Shown here in pieces: positions 50,386 through 61,700 of a stretch of DNA of 64,000 bases. The stretch covers positions 37,336,118 to 37,400,117 of the forward strand of contig CM050653.1 of the NCBI GenBank assembly GCA_027574665.1, given 5' to 3'. Position 1 is the first letter of the stretch, and each line of letters begins with the position of its first letter. Both the position numbers and the translations under genes were made by a program. Under the pieces are notes generated by a model. That model saw nothing but the letters and a program-made list of their open reading frames with translations. It was not told the origin of the DNA and did no database searches. The stretch is from Rhynochetos jubatus. Taxonomy: Eukaryota > Chordata > Aves > Eurypygiformes > Rhynochetidae.

Positions 50386-52544
50386 ATCTAAACTGCAGGC
50401 ACAAAACACTATTTATTTACAGTGGCTTCTTCAATTCCACCACTACATGGAGTTAGTTAAGGCTGAATTGGAAAAGCAGCCACCAGTATCTATGGAGATA
50501 GTTCAATAAATGTATATTGCACCCAGAGCCACAAAGTCGTTCTCACTTGGGAGGTGAATGTGCCCAGGTGAGTGGGTCTAAGAACAGTCTCGACGTTTTC
50601 ATTACAGTTAATAAAAGGAGAGGCTGAAGAGAGAGGTCGAAAAGCCTGAGGAGGTGGAAGTCATGTAAAAGCTGCTCTCAACTGTGTGTAAAATGGTTAG
50701 CGATTCCGGTGTCAGTTCGACACAGAGTTGGCAGCGTAGGCTCCCCTGTGTGCCAGTTTCTCACGGGGCAAAGGATAGCTTTCCTTGAATTGCCAAGCCT
50801 GCTCCAATGATCAGGTATTACTGAAGAGGTGACAGGGGCTGGGACTGGCAGGGCTGCCTTGTTTTCAGAGGTATAAGAGGTATTATATTCAGTTCCAAGT
50901 TAGTGACATCTGCTTGGACTCAGATCCTCATGAGGCTTTTACTCCTGTATATTATTTACAGCTTATTTCTTTTTCAGGGGCAAATGTCTAAAGATTCTGT
51001 AGCTGGCTTTTTTGTAGAAAACCAGCCCTAGCATACAGAATAATCTCAGTGAAATGAAGGATGGAAACAGAGGTGGGAAGGGCTAGCAGAAGAGCAGCTA
51101 GGAAAATATCAAACTTAGCTAATAATAAAACAGCGTGTCCAGATGATTTATTTTCTTTCTTTCGCTCGTGCCTTTTGCCAGCAGTTAAATATCAAAAAAG
51201 GAGATGGACCAAAACCTGTTATATGAACAGTTCCTCCCTGTTCCTCAACTGAACTTGAGGGAAGTTCAGCTCCAATCTTTGTAGCTTTCTCCTGTTTGAT
51301 ACTAAATAACAAATCCCAGCATTTGCCAATGATTACATTCCGCAGCAAATCCATCTGCTGCTGTGCTGTTTCCATGGAGGTTGAGCTCACCCGCTTTTGC
51401 ACTATTTTGATGCCCGTGCATGTTTTCTGCCAATTGAAGGCATACCTGAGAAAACTTTCTTCAGGAACCTTTTGTAGCTTGATACTCACACCCTACGAGG
51501 CTCCCTGCAAGGCTGAGTCCCAGACCAGTAACTTCAGCTGGAGAAGAAGGGCCGTGCCAAGGTGGAAAGAGTTTACCTAAGGAGCCTATCGTTTGTTACC
51601 ATGCAAGCACATCCTGAACCTGGGAATGAAACCCTAAATATGTATACTCCCCAACTACTTTCATTACCAGGAGAGGGCAAAAATCTCAAGATGCCAGAAA
51701 ACTGAGGTGGGCTGTACCTCCCCAGGTTTGTTTACCGTGCGCTTTAGGGAATGGTCAGCCTGCTGCCCTGGCCACTGGCACCCCTGCACTGCTCCACTCA
51801 GCCCTCTCCGGAGTTCACTTCCCTCCCAGTTTTGTCAGCATAATTGCACATGAAAGGGTTCTCTAACCCAACTGCTGAAGTGATGAGAGCTACAAAAATA
51901 AATGTAGTACTGGAAGTGTTGAGGCTGACCCAGATTACTGTGACAGAATTGGGTTAGGGAGCACCTCCAACCTGCAGTTATGCTGGCAGATAGGAAGCAG
52001 GGATAATGTTTAGCAGGGTGGAAAAGGACAGCTGGGGCATGGGGGTGCTCTGAACCTGGGTTCATCTGAGGCCAGAAGAGCACATTAACCCCTGCTTTAA
52101 ACAGCACCTGCTGTGGAGAGCGCATCTCATTTCTTAGCCGTGTGAACTCTTCCCTACGGTACAAGCATTCAGGAGGCTTTTCAGTGACGACAGCAGTGAA
52201 GCTAAAAGAAGCAGTGAAGAGAAACAGGGACAGGGTGAGAAGCTGGTAAGAGGTGAAGGTTGTCCTTGCTTTAGGCTCTAGTCAAAAGACTCTTCTGAGT
52301 TACAAACAAGTAAGAGAAATATCCTCTTCTTTTGCCAAAACTTTAGAAGGGGATGGGGTTTTTTTCAAGCCAACAGAAGCTCCAGGCTAGAGATGAACTC
52401 TGCCATCTCAGCGAACACCTCTGAACTGAAGTCCATCCCTCACTCAACATTAGCATTTCCCCCTCTCCTAGCACTTGCTACAGCAGCCACTTGAGTGACC
52501 TTTTCACATCTCTGCAGCCTGACTCAGGTGAAGTGTTAGAAAAG

Positions 52545-52577
52545 ATTATTACAAAGGTAGGAACAATTATTACAAAG
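52545..52577 (+). repeat. 12-bp direct repeat, period 21
   Basis: ATTATTACAAAG occurs at 52545-52556 and again at 52566-52577, separated by nine bases. It is probably a small local duplication. Confidence 0.8.
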
Positions 52578-53479
52578 AAAATAAGGTTCCAGCTTCTTGG
52601 AAACCCTCTTCTGCAGCTGGTTGTTGATCAAATGGTATCAGAAGTAAACAACTTTTCACAGAAAAGGAGAAAAGAACAAAGCTTCTCATTTGGGATAGGG
52701 CTGGGTGAAGAGCAGGAAAACTGGGAGTGGAAAGTAACCAGCCATCCACCAAGGTAAAACTATACATCTTTGTAGAGAGAGGGCATATGTCAGATCCATC
52801 CCAGGCCAAGCTTAGGAGAGGAAGAGATGATACAGAAGAAAAGGCTAAAAGGCTAGCTCTGTTTTTCACAACTAGCTGGAGCTTTCCTGGCAGGATGCCT
52901 GTGGTGAGAGAGGTGTCCCGCTCAGAGCGCTCCATTCAAGGGAAGTCACCACAGGAAGGCAACGTGGTCAGGAAAAATCTTTCTAAGCACTTGAACAGAA
53001 TTAAGACATGATATTAAGGGGAAGCTATTTGCTGTTGGTAAATGAGTTGTATTAGCTTAACAAAACCCTGCAATTATGCTACTTATTGTGGACATCACCC
53101 ACTGATGACCTCTCTCCTGTTCCTCATGATTAACATGTATGTAGCACCACACAAAGCACTCCTTTAACAGCAACTTGAGACCAGTTTGAGGGTGTTGTTT
53201 TGTAGTGATCCCTGAAAAGACTGGGGTTTGGGTCATATCGAAACAAGGCCACTACCCTGTAACTAATTAAAAGCATCTCTTATTCTTAGCAACACTCCCT
53301 CGGGCCTCGACTTTACAACGCGATTCAGGTAATGAGAGCAAGGTGATCAGAGATATTAATAGACATTACATCTAGCTGGATGATGGAAAGCTGAGTGCAA
53401 ATGTGCACGCCTCCTTGAAGTGAGCTTTGCCTGTGAGCTTGGTGAAAGGACTGAAGTACAAGGGAGAGAGAGTCATTCT

Positions 53480-53745
53480 CATTTCCAGTAATATTTTATT
53501 GATTTGCTTCACATAATGCAGTTCAATAACTCATCCCCCAAATAGATGAAACTTCAGCTCCATATAAATAGGTATTAATCTCAAGTAAATTACTGACGAG
53601 TCTTAATTAAGCAATAAGATGGAACAGCCCATATAGTTGGGCTGATTAATGGCACACCTTGGACTTGCACTGCGGCACAGGGAGGCACAGGGCAAAATAA
53701 AGTGCTTCCAGTCCACCCGTGGCATAAAATTAATCAGCAGAACGG
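53480..53745. promoter_or_regulatory. Enhancer-like island with paired PBX/HOX sites
   Basis: An AT-rich unique segment. GCTGATTAAT at 53641-53650 and its exact reverse complement ATTAATCAGC at 53729-53738 form a 10-bp inverted pair. Each arm contains TGATTAAT, the composite PBX/HOX site. The palindrome CTTAATTAAG lies at 53602-53611, and a near-MEF2/TATA word (ATATAAATAG) lies near 53564. A group of homeodomain-type sites in inverted arrangement fits a developmental enhancer. Occupancy and target gene are unknown. Confidence 0.3.
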
Positions 53746-54454
53746 TAACCCCAAACCCACCCTCAGGGTGTCTGCGCAGTTGAGGGCTTGACTGTTGCCC
53801 CAGCCATGACCATGCAACTTCCAACTGTTTGTTTCGAAGTAAATACGGCAGAAACCGAGTCCCTCGGATTCTTCCAAAACAGCAGGCCATATGATTGCAT
53901 TGCTGTTTGCATCTCTCTTACACATCCGAATTAAAGACATCAGTAAGAGCAGGAGAAGCACGGGAGAAGGTGGATAATGCAAGAAACTCACCAGAGACAT
54001 GCCTTTGCAAATCCCTGGAATACGCCGTGTTCTTCAGTGCAAGCCGAAAACAATTCTGCGCATTTCAGAGGGCACAGCTACGATTTTGTTTATGGCGCTG
54101 TAAATTAGGAGAGACTCCATGGAGGTCAACAGAACTAAAAGAGTGTGAAATAGATGCGAGGGAAAGAAGAGAGGGAAAAAAGCTCCGTATGTTTCTCTCC
54201 TTGCACACTAGCATCAGTCTGCTTCCTGGTTTATCAAAGCATGCTACAGCCCTTTCTATTTCCCGCTAGAGAAGTAGACTATTAGCATACAGCTGCACCT
54301 CTTAGGAGAGCCAAACAGAAAGAACTGGAGTTTTGGTAGAGTATTTTTCTGTTGGGTGGGGTTTTTTTCCACAACAAGCAATATAAAGCACACAGAAGAG
54401 GGAGACATGACGAAGCAGGTTCTCAGCTACTGTAATTAGTGCAGATTCATTATA

Positions 54455-54506
54455 GTCAGTGGAGTTACACTGGTTTACACTAGATGGTTAATTTATACCA
54501 GTCTCC
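54455..54506 (+). repeat. Relic of recurrent 'tcagtggagttacactgg' motif
   Basis: AGTCAGTGGAGTTACACTGG then TTTACACTAG resembles the recurrent sauropsid motif 'gacttcagtggagttacaccagtttacacc'. Similar weaker echoes occur at 10281-10330 (GGTCTGATTCTGCCCTCATT) and 60083-60150 (GGTCTATTCTGCCCTTGAC). The class of repeat is not known to me. Confidence 0.4.
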
Positions 54507-54984
54507 CCCCACCCCCTCTCTTTTCCTGAGTCCTGGGAGGTTGGAAGCAAGCACTGAAGAGAAAACAACATATAAGACCAAAGAAATTCAAGTGGCAGAG
54601 AACCTTGCAGAATGAGAATGCATCAATATTTAACAATGCAAAGACTGTGTGCCAGAGAGGGAAAAGGGAGAGAGAGGATGTACCCAGGAAACCGGGAAGT
54701 CTCCAGTGGAAAAGGCATTGCAGGTGGACAGCCCTGAACTGCTAGCACCACCTCTGAGCCTCTTCTGAGAAGGGGGAAAAGCACATTTAAGAAGTGAGTG
54801 AGACTCCCACTCTGTGCTACAAGCATAATTATTGGAGCCCACTGTTTACAGGATCCCATTCCCTCCTTGCTCAGATTCTTCCTAGTTTCCTGCATCCTGC
54901 GGCTCTGCATGCCCCTATTTCACTGTTCATCCTCTGCCACACCAGGATCCCTCTCTCCCATCACATGACCTGCCTGGCATCTCC

Positions 54985-54997
54985 TTTTTTTTTTTTT
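54985..54997 (+). repeat. Poly(T) tract, 13 T
   Basis: Uninterrupted run of 13 T within a pyrimidine-rich stretch. Confidence 0.95.
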
Positions 54998-55628
54998 CTT
55001 CTTTCCTCCTATATCCCTTTCACCACTGATTTTGTGGGCTCTGCTTTCATTAAGGTGGGAGGTAGGTGAAGAAAAGTGCCATTGGCCATTGATTATCAGC
55101 ACTAAGGACTTCGGTCCCAAGGATAACTGTCCTTGCTGATTAAAGTACTAACTGTGGCTATCAAATTACTTTCTAGCTTAATAGTACTCTTCCTGATGCT
55201 CTGTCCACCCTTCCAGCCCAGTTGGAAAAGTCCAGAGAAGGCTGGAAACTTTGACAATGAAAATCAGTTCTTTACAGGACTGTTTGTTAGGAATAAAGCC
55301 TTTGTTGGGAACAGTTTCTTTGAATCAAATGAATATGGCAGGTTGTTACCTGGGGCAGCAGGTCAGTTGTTCTGTCATGGCCAGCAATAAGCTCCGGCTG
55401 AGGTGAGGTGGGCAGGCAGAAGTCAGCAACCTCTTCAGCCACCTCCACTGAATCCAACAGACAGTGAGTCAGATGATAGTCTTGAACATGTCAGGATGTA
55501 CGAATTGTTCTCCAACCCTCAGCACGTTGGGTTTTAATCCAAACACCAGAATAATAGATTGCATACGAGACCTCTTTTTTCATTCACTTCACTTTCTGCA
55601 TTCCAGCTACCCTCTGTGCATACAGACA

Positions 55629-55657
55629 CCCCCCCATCCCCCCCCCTCCCCCCCCCC
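55629..55657 (+). repeat. C-rich tract C7-AT-C9-T-C10
   Basis: Three long C runs separated by one or two bases. The minus strand is a strong G-quadruplex candidate and the plus strand an i-motif candidate. It lies between AT-rich islands with no gene nearby. Confidence 0.95.
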
Positions 55658-56029
55658 ATCTGAGCTACTGGCAGTCCAGCTGTATCCATCCTAGCAAAGC
55701 CCTCTAGGGCAGATGTAAGTAATACCCGTCTAAAGTGCTTTGAGTAGTGCACCTTTTAGTCTGGTTCACTGATGTAAATGAACTTTGGCAGGGGAAAAAA
55801 AATGTTTGTTTTTATGCTTGATGTTGGTTTAACTGCAGCTGCCATAAAAATATAACTGGAAATGTCACAGCAGAATCACACCCTGACTGACAATGAAATA
55901 CCAGCCAATGTTTCTAGCATAAATCTTGCATAAAGAAAGTATCAAGGTTTAATTTCTAGGGCAAAGGGAAGCAGGCAGACCCAGCAGGCAAAAATTCAAA
56001 AGAAAAGAAAGAAGAAAGGCACCTAAGGA

Positions 56030-56480
56030 GAAAACAATTCTATTATTAAATAAATATTCATTCATGTACATTAGCAGATAGTGCTGCATCCCATTAGCAG
56101 TCACTCTTACAGCTGTAAGAATTTGTCTGTTTAAGGCCCCTGGATAAAGCTGCCAATTGTTGAATGGAAAAAGCGCCAATGAAAATATTTCGTTTTGGCG
56201 GAGACAAGGCCACCTACGAGGCTTTCCATTTCCCTTTTTCCTCCTCGTTCTCCCCCTCCCAACCCCCTTGCAGCCATTAATTTACTAGCAGCAGCTGTGA
56301 TTGTCTGAGATATGCAGAGAAGCATAAGACCATCCTGTGCCTCATGCCAATGCTGTTAGTTCAGGAATATTACAGGATTATTTTTTAAGATGTTCCTCCT
56401 GTTGTATGCAAGGCTGGAATTGAAAAAAAAAAGGAACTTAAGAGGATTTTCATGCAGTGTGTTTGTTATTCATTTTGTTG
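56030..56480. promoter_or_regulatory. Enhancer-like island with opposed GCCAA/TTGGC sites
   Basis: A unique segment containing AAATAAATATTCATTCATG, GCCAATTGTTGAATGG and an opposed pair CGCCAA (56174-56179) and TTGGCG (56195-56200), 15 bases apart. The arms are NFI half-sites and also E2F-like cores (GCGCCAA, TTGGCGG). Further right are CATTAATTTAC and AGCAGCTGTGATTGTC words. Looks like a conserved noncoding element; not tested. Confidence 0.28.
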
Positions 56481-57879
56481 TTGCCACAGCATGTGGGATT
56501 TGTGTGCATTTAAGATACCAACTTAACTATATTCCCTTCTCTTCATTACTTGTGTTTGCCAGCTGATGAGATGCCAAGGTGAAGTAACTGAATCAAAGAA
56601 GATTTGAAGTAAATACCATTCAGAATATGGGGCAAACAATGTAATACTAGCAAGATGGCTACAGAAGGGGGAGAGGAGGGGAGGAAAAGGGGTGTCACGT
56701 GCCGTATTAATAGAGGGTGCCTCTCCAAAAGACTAATGAGAGGAGAAACCAGCTGTCCTGACAAAAATCATCTCAAATGTTGCCAGAGACTTCTGTTGTT
56801 ACCAGTCCCTCCTTTCAAAGGACTGCTGCACTCAGGTTTTATTTGGCGATGTCTTTTAACACGTCCTGAAAGGCGTTCCAATCATTAGTTATCCTTAGGA
56901 GGATGACTACAAATAAACTCCTGCCTTGTGCCGTAGATTGGTTTTGTCCCATTCGCACTGTTTCTTTACCAGATAGGCCTTACCAGCTTAGGCCCAACAG
57001 CTTTCGCCTTTCATCTTCTCATTCTCAAGTTTTTTCTTTACAGGTACCAAGAAGGTAAAGACTAAAAACTAGGTGCTTGGTGTATAAGCACTGGTTTCAC
57101 ACTCTGTGCCCTACCTCCTCTTTTTGGAGAGCCCTATAGAGTTAGATCATATGCTATTCACATGGTAAAGCTCTGCCTAAGGGCAAGCGTGTGGCATTGC
57201 CTTCACCATTTTCTAGTCGGGAAGGTAAAATCTGCTATCAATCACACACCTATCTGAAATTTCACTTTTCGAGGAGAGGGACAGTGGCCAGTAGTAAATA
57301 CTTTAGAGAAAGGAATGAGACATCCTGTTAGTGAAAATAATGAAGTAACTTGGATCTTGAAGAATTGACTTCTGTCAGGAACTATCACTACCTGCACTTA
57401 AGGCACTTCAAGGTTAGGGTCATTTAGTTTCTGTCTTTTAAACAATAAATGAATATTTTGTCGTAGAGAACACACTAGTGTGGGGAATTCAGAAAAAAAA
57501 AAAATCTCTTTTTACCTCTATCTCCTCCATCCATATTTTGGAAATGAGAATATTTATCAACAGTGGCAAATTGGAAAAGATATGGCCCAGTGAAGGGGAA
57601 AAGTCATTCTTACTCCTTGCAAAAATCTTTTCCCTGAGCTTCAAAGCTCAGGGACCTGCCAAGACAGCCTTCATTTGAAAGGAACGGAAACCGGGCTTCT
57701 GGGATCAGATAAGCATCGCGTTAGGCATGAAGAGCCAATGCCTGCGTTACCATGCAAAGGCCTGATTTCAAAACAGCTCGCTCGGCACCCCCCAAGCCTT
57801 GCTGCTTCCCAAGCAGCTGCCCGTAAGAATGGATTTAGCCTCAAAATGGCATCAGGAAACCGAGACCTCTTGCCCTCAT

Positions 57880-57985
57880 TTTACAGCTGGGAGGTAGCAG
57901 GGAGGATCAGAGCAAGGAGGAGACGGATGCAGATCTCCCAAGTGTTCTGCCCATGTCTTGACCGCAAGCGATACCCCATCCCCAA
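57880..57985 (-). mobile_element. MIR-like tRNA-derived SINE relic
   Basis: On the plus strand CCTCATTTTACAGCTGGGAG is followed about 50 bases later by GATGCAGATCTCCCAAGTGT, then TGTCTTGACCGCAAG. This is the order expected for the reverse complement of a MIR-type SINE: 'cccattttacagatggggaaactgagg', a degraded middle, then the tRNA-like head 'gaacccaggtctcccgagt..aaccacaag'. The element therefore reads on the minus strand. The middle segment is shortened compared with intact MIRs. A 161-codon open frame at 57675-58160 passes through this relic, which is one reason to treat that frame as chance. Confidence 0.6.
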
Positions 57986-58439
57986 CAGCCCTTTGAGCAG
58001 CACATGCCACCTGATAGTCCCCACTGTCACCGTGCCAGCATGCGGCCGGCTGTGCCCAGACTGCAACTGTGCCCGGAGCACGTGCCAGCGTACCTGCCTT
58101 TCTGCCGGCCAGGGTAACGGTGGGGAAAACGGGGGCAGCGGGGGCTTTGGCACACGTTAGGAATCAAACCACATAACCAGGATCCCTGGAGTGTTTGTAT
58201 GTTGGTTGCTAGCAAATGTTGGAGCCCCGGCAGTAACACAGGCACAGCTGCTCTCGCCCACGCTACTCGGGGTAATGTAGGGCATGATACAATCACACCT
58301 TTGCTCTCCTCCGAGGCTTTTGGTCACCGCGCTTGTGTCACAGCCCGGGGGCACGGGGCAAGATGTTAGGAGGCCTGACTGCACACGGCTGGAGACAGGA
58401 CATTCCACTTCTGTGCCTCTGACGCTCAAGGTTTTACAG

Positions 58440-58810
58440 CCCTAATAACTATTCCTACATTATCACCGAATCTTTTTGTTCTCCTGTTTACAGTACAGCT
58501 TACAAGGATGCTGTGTACCGCTCACATGCAGTTTTACTTTTTTAACTTCTATTGTTTACAAAAGCCCACTTAAAAGGCTGAAAATAAAATTTGTCCATTG
58601 ATTTCTTTTCGTTTTCCATTTGGTGAACATTGATTTTTTTTTCCTTGTGTTTTTAATGGAGCTTGAAATTAACATGAATCTGTTTGTTCAGATCCCTGTT
58701 TGAATTAGTGCAGTTTTAGTAATAAAGTTAGGTAGCTGTTACCTTGGAAACAGAGCTCTGTTTTAGCAAACACTTTAACAAACATTAGGGCCTACACAAA
58801 CGGAAGTAGC
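58440..58810. promoter_or_regulatory. Enhancer-like island: forkhead cluster plus RFX-like site
   Basis: Forkhead-type words occur at 58485-58491 (TGTTTAC), 58553-58559 (TGTTTAC), 58681-58687 (TGTTTGT), 58766-58772 (GCAAACA) and 58777-58784 (AACAAACA). Between the third and fourth sits GTTACCTTGGAAAC at 58738-58751, which fits the RFX X-box (GTNRCC, spacer, RGYAAC) with one mismatch. Joint FOX and RFX sites are known at ciliary and neural regulatory elements. Whether this one is used cannot be read from sequence. Confidence 0.3.
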
Positions 58811-59312
58811 AAACCCAAATTCCTCGATAAGAGGTGTTGGTATCGGCAGGTACCTTCAGCTCAGAACACGCTGCCTGCCTGATGGCAGTCACACGAAAAG
58901 TGTGTGCACTCGGGGACTTTGGCTGTTTCACAGTGTTCAAGTTTCTGTGAGCACTTCTTTTCCCTTTCCATAGAGTAGTGCCATGTTGTCAGTCAGCACT
59001 AAGGATTCCCTGCTTTTCACTATCCCTTAATTGCCAAGCTAATCTGGACTACTTGGCTTAGCCGTATGATCCAGTAAAGGTGCAGGCGGCGTACCGTGCG
59101 CACCTCTGATTCCACAGCAGTGTAATATCCAAGGCACTGGGCACGATTGTCACGGCAAGACTGCCACAGGGAGCTGACGATTCGTTGGAGGATATACTGT
59201 GCTGCTACGAATACGCAGGTCTGAACAGTAGCCCACATACTCAGAAAGGTATTAGGCCTTATCACCAGCAGAAGTGCAGGAGAGAACCTCGAGACAAACT
59301 ACTGAAATGTAC

Positions 59313-59348
59313 GTGACAGTTCAGAGAGCGGTGACAGTTCAGAGAGCA
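59313..59348 (+). repeat. Two-unit 18-bp tandem repeat
   Basis: GTGACAGTTCAGAGAGCG (59313-59330) is followed immediately by GTGACAGTTCAGAGAGCA (59331-59348). The units differ at one base, which points to a recent local duplication. A looser direct repeat, GTATTAGGCCTTATCAC at 59249-59265 and GTGTTAAGCCTTATCAC at 59461-59477 (15 of 17 identical), brackets it 212 bp apart. Confidence 0.85.
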
Positions 59349-61579
59349 GTGGTATGACCAGAGAGGCAGAATATATCCCACAGCTGAAACTGGAAGGTGG
59401 CTGTCCATATACAACAACTTCACTGGACAGAACAAGAGAACGGAACAGACTGAGCCAGCTGTGTTAAGCCTTATCACTTTATACTGGTTAGATAAGGTTC
59501 ATTTTCCTCAATTTCTTTAGTTTCCAGTAACATCCAGCTGGTGCAACAGGGATCGGACCACTCCCTCTCTTTCCCCCCATAGAAGAGGAAGCGTTTAACA
59601 AAGACCAAAAAACCCCTGGAACAGAATTGTTTCAATTCCTCCTTGAGCAGTATGATTCGTGTGTGCCCAACTTTCTTTGACCATGAGGCTAAAGGTGTCT
59701 CAGCGACGCTTGCTCAGATCCAATTAAAAATAAAGAACAATAAAATGCTGAAGGAGAGATGACATGCTGTTCCGCTGAGGTTTGTTGGGGGTTTTTTGAT
59801 TGTTTCTGGCTTCCAATATCACCTTCAACACCCAAAACTCGTGGCTCTGCAAAACACCAACTGTCTGGTTACTTATTTAGCGACGTGCACCTTTTGTGGA
59901 CAGGCAGCAGCACAACGAGGAAGGAAGGATAACGCTGAGTGTAACCTCAGCATTAACTCATACAGCATAATAGATGAGTAGCCACCGTATTTGAAGAGCA
60001 GTTCATGAAGCAAAGTAGAAAAGATGTGTGTGCAGGATATAATTACAGCAGTAATGTAATAACATTCCATGTTAGATTATTAGGGGTCTATTCTGCCCTT
60101 GACATGCCTACATAACTCCCATTAATGTTAATTGAGGTTATGCACGTGAATCAGCAGCTGAGCAAATCACTAAATTAATTACATGTAAAGTACCTGTTTC
60201 ATTTTTTTTTTAAACCCACTGATACGTTTGGTCAGTACAAACGCTTATAGTCCAGGAACAAACCACCACAGGGTGGAGGAGAAGGGGAGAAGACTGAGCG
60301 CATTTAAAAAACCCATTAAACAAAATTAGGTTTTGACAAATAGGCAAGGGATAGTGGGAATATTAATTCCTGGACAGGGCTTCCTGTACGTTCTTCAGAA
60401 ACCCTGGGGCTCTGTTTGAATCAGCTAGGAGAGATTCTTGCTTTTCTGTAGCACCTCCTGCAGAGGAGGTTATCTGGGGCTTTGGTAAACAAAGGTGTTA
60501 AACACGGGTTCTGCAGGGAAAGGCGGTACCTATTGTGAGTGCAGCCATAAGAGCAACGACAGGCTTGGATAAGGCGTACAGCTAGTATTTTTTTTTTCTG
60601 CTTGGCAATCACAACCCCCACTTTCTGTCCAGGAACGCTTTGATCAAGCAGATGTGATGACAACGATCAGTGTGATGACAAAGTCTTTGCATATGGTGGG
60701 AGAAGTTTGGGCTTGAAATTCAAAGCATGTGTTTCACTGAAGGGTCTCATTCTGCAAACACTTATCCCGGAGTTCGAAGGGTGGAGACTGTTATACTAGA
60801 AACTGAATAAACCTTCCCTCACTCTTTCATTTTTGGTTTAAGCACCAGGAGCTTTTGAGCATTCAGTACTCCTGAGCTGCTAAAACTGGGTGCAAATAAC
60901 AGAAAGCGCTTCCTGGTGAAAGAGGGGGCAGTAAATATCCTCCATCATCCGCACCTCTAATACTACCTCCTTCTGATGCTATAATTAGAGCAGAGCTGGG
61001 TTGTCATCGTGTCCACAGCAGGAACCCCCCGGAATCCCCTTCTCAGCTAGGCAGGATCTGGAAGGGATTCCCCCACCCGTTTAGCAACCTGAGAAGGCCC
61101 GGATGGTCATAAAACCCTGGCACCTGTTTGTGATCCCCACTGGGAGGGGGGACAACTGCCCCACATTCAGACTTCCTGAAATAGAGCAATATCCGTGAGA
61201 CGACCAACACAGCACCCCTCGCTGTAGATTGGAAAGGATGCCTGAGCTTTCAAACCTTGATTTTGCATGGAGTAAACAGCCTCTCTGGTTTCATCTGGAC
61301 CTCTCTGAAAGAGCAGCTTCTGTGGCGGCTTGGGTTACAGCGAGCTCCGCTGCCCCCACAGACAGCTTGTGGCCCGGGTCCCCATGTGTGCCGGGTGGCA
61401 CTGGCACATGTTGGACGTGCTTAGCCATGTAAAGAGGGCTGGCTTCAAAGAGTTACGCTAGCAGGCTTATGGCCTGCCTGATGGGCAAAGGGGAACTTAA
61501 GTTTCACATCGACACAGTGTGGACACAGGTGCCGAAGTAAAGTGAAGCTAACTCTGGTCAGCTGCACAACAGATGGGGT

Positions 61580-61700
61580 TGCCAATTTAATTATCAATAG
61601 CATTACTTTCTGTAATTGTTAATAGATATTTATACCCATTAATGTGTAATAATTTGCACTTAGGAGTCCCTTGTCGTCCCTGGGAGTATAAAGAGGGCCA
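61580..61700 (+). promoter_or_regulatory. Homeodomain-site cluster with TATA-like box
   Basis: Nine TAAT/ATTA cores lie in about 70 bp (61586-61655), followed about 30 bp later by TATAAAG at 61687-61693. The combination could be an enhancer, or a promoter reading rightwards. No open frame or strong exon downstream supports a gene, and the high AT content makes many TAAT cores likelier by chance. Confidence 0.25.

Larger units (their letters stand above)
48300..53475. other. Unique noncoding sequence
   Basis: No gene. It holds the TGAT repeat at 49772, a possible SINE fragment at 50325 and an isolated good splice donor-like CCCAGGTGAGT ending at about 50573 that has no matching acceptor. The longest frame is 135 codons (48857-49264), unrecognised. 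Confidence 0.65.
53750..57875. other. Unique noncoding sequence around the 56 kb island
   Basis: No gene. Apart from the listed C-rich tract, poly(T) tract and enhancer-like island, the sequence is unremarkable. Frames are at most about 124 codons (53895-54269), none recognised. Confidence 0.65.

Noticed and set aside
57675-58160. 161-codon plus-strand frame with a cysteine-rich end
   Set aside because: It opens at TTG and runs through a MIR-like SINE relic on the other strand. The cysteine-rich stretch comes from GC-rich sequence and has no regular spacing.
59020-59480. Possible solo LTR or DNA transposon, because two minus-strand frames start with similar MIR-NT peptides
   Set aside because: The similarity is limited to 17 bases. 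I see no terminal inverted repeats, no TG...CA ends and no target-site duplication.
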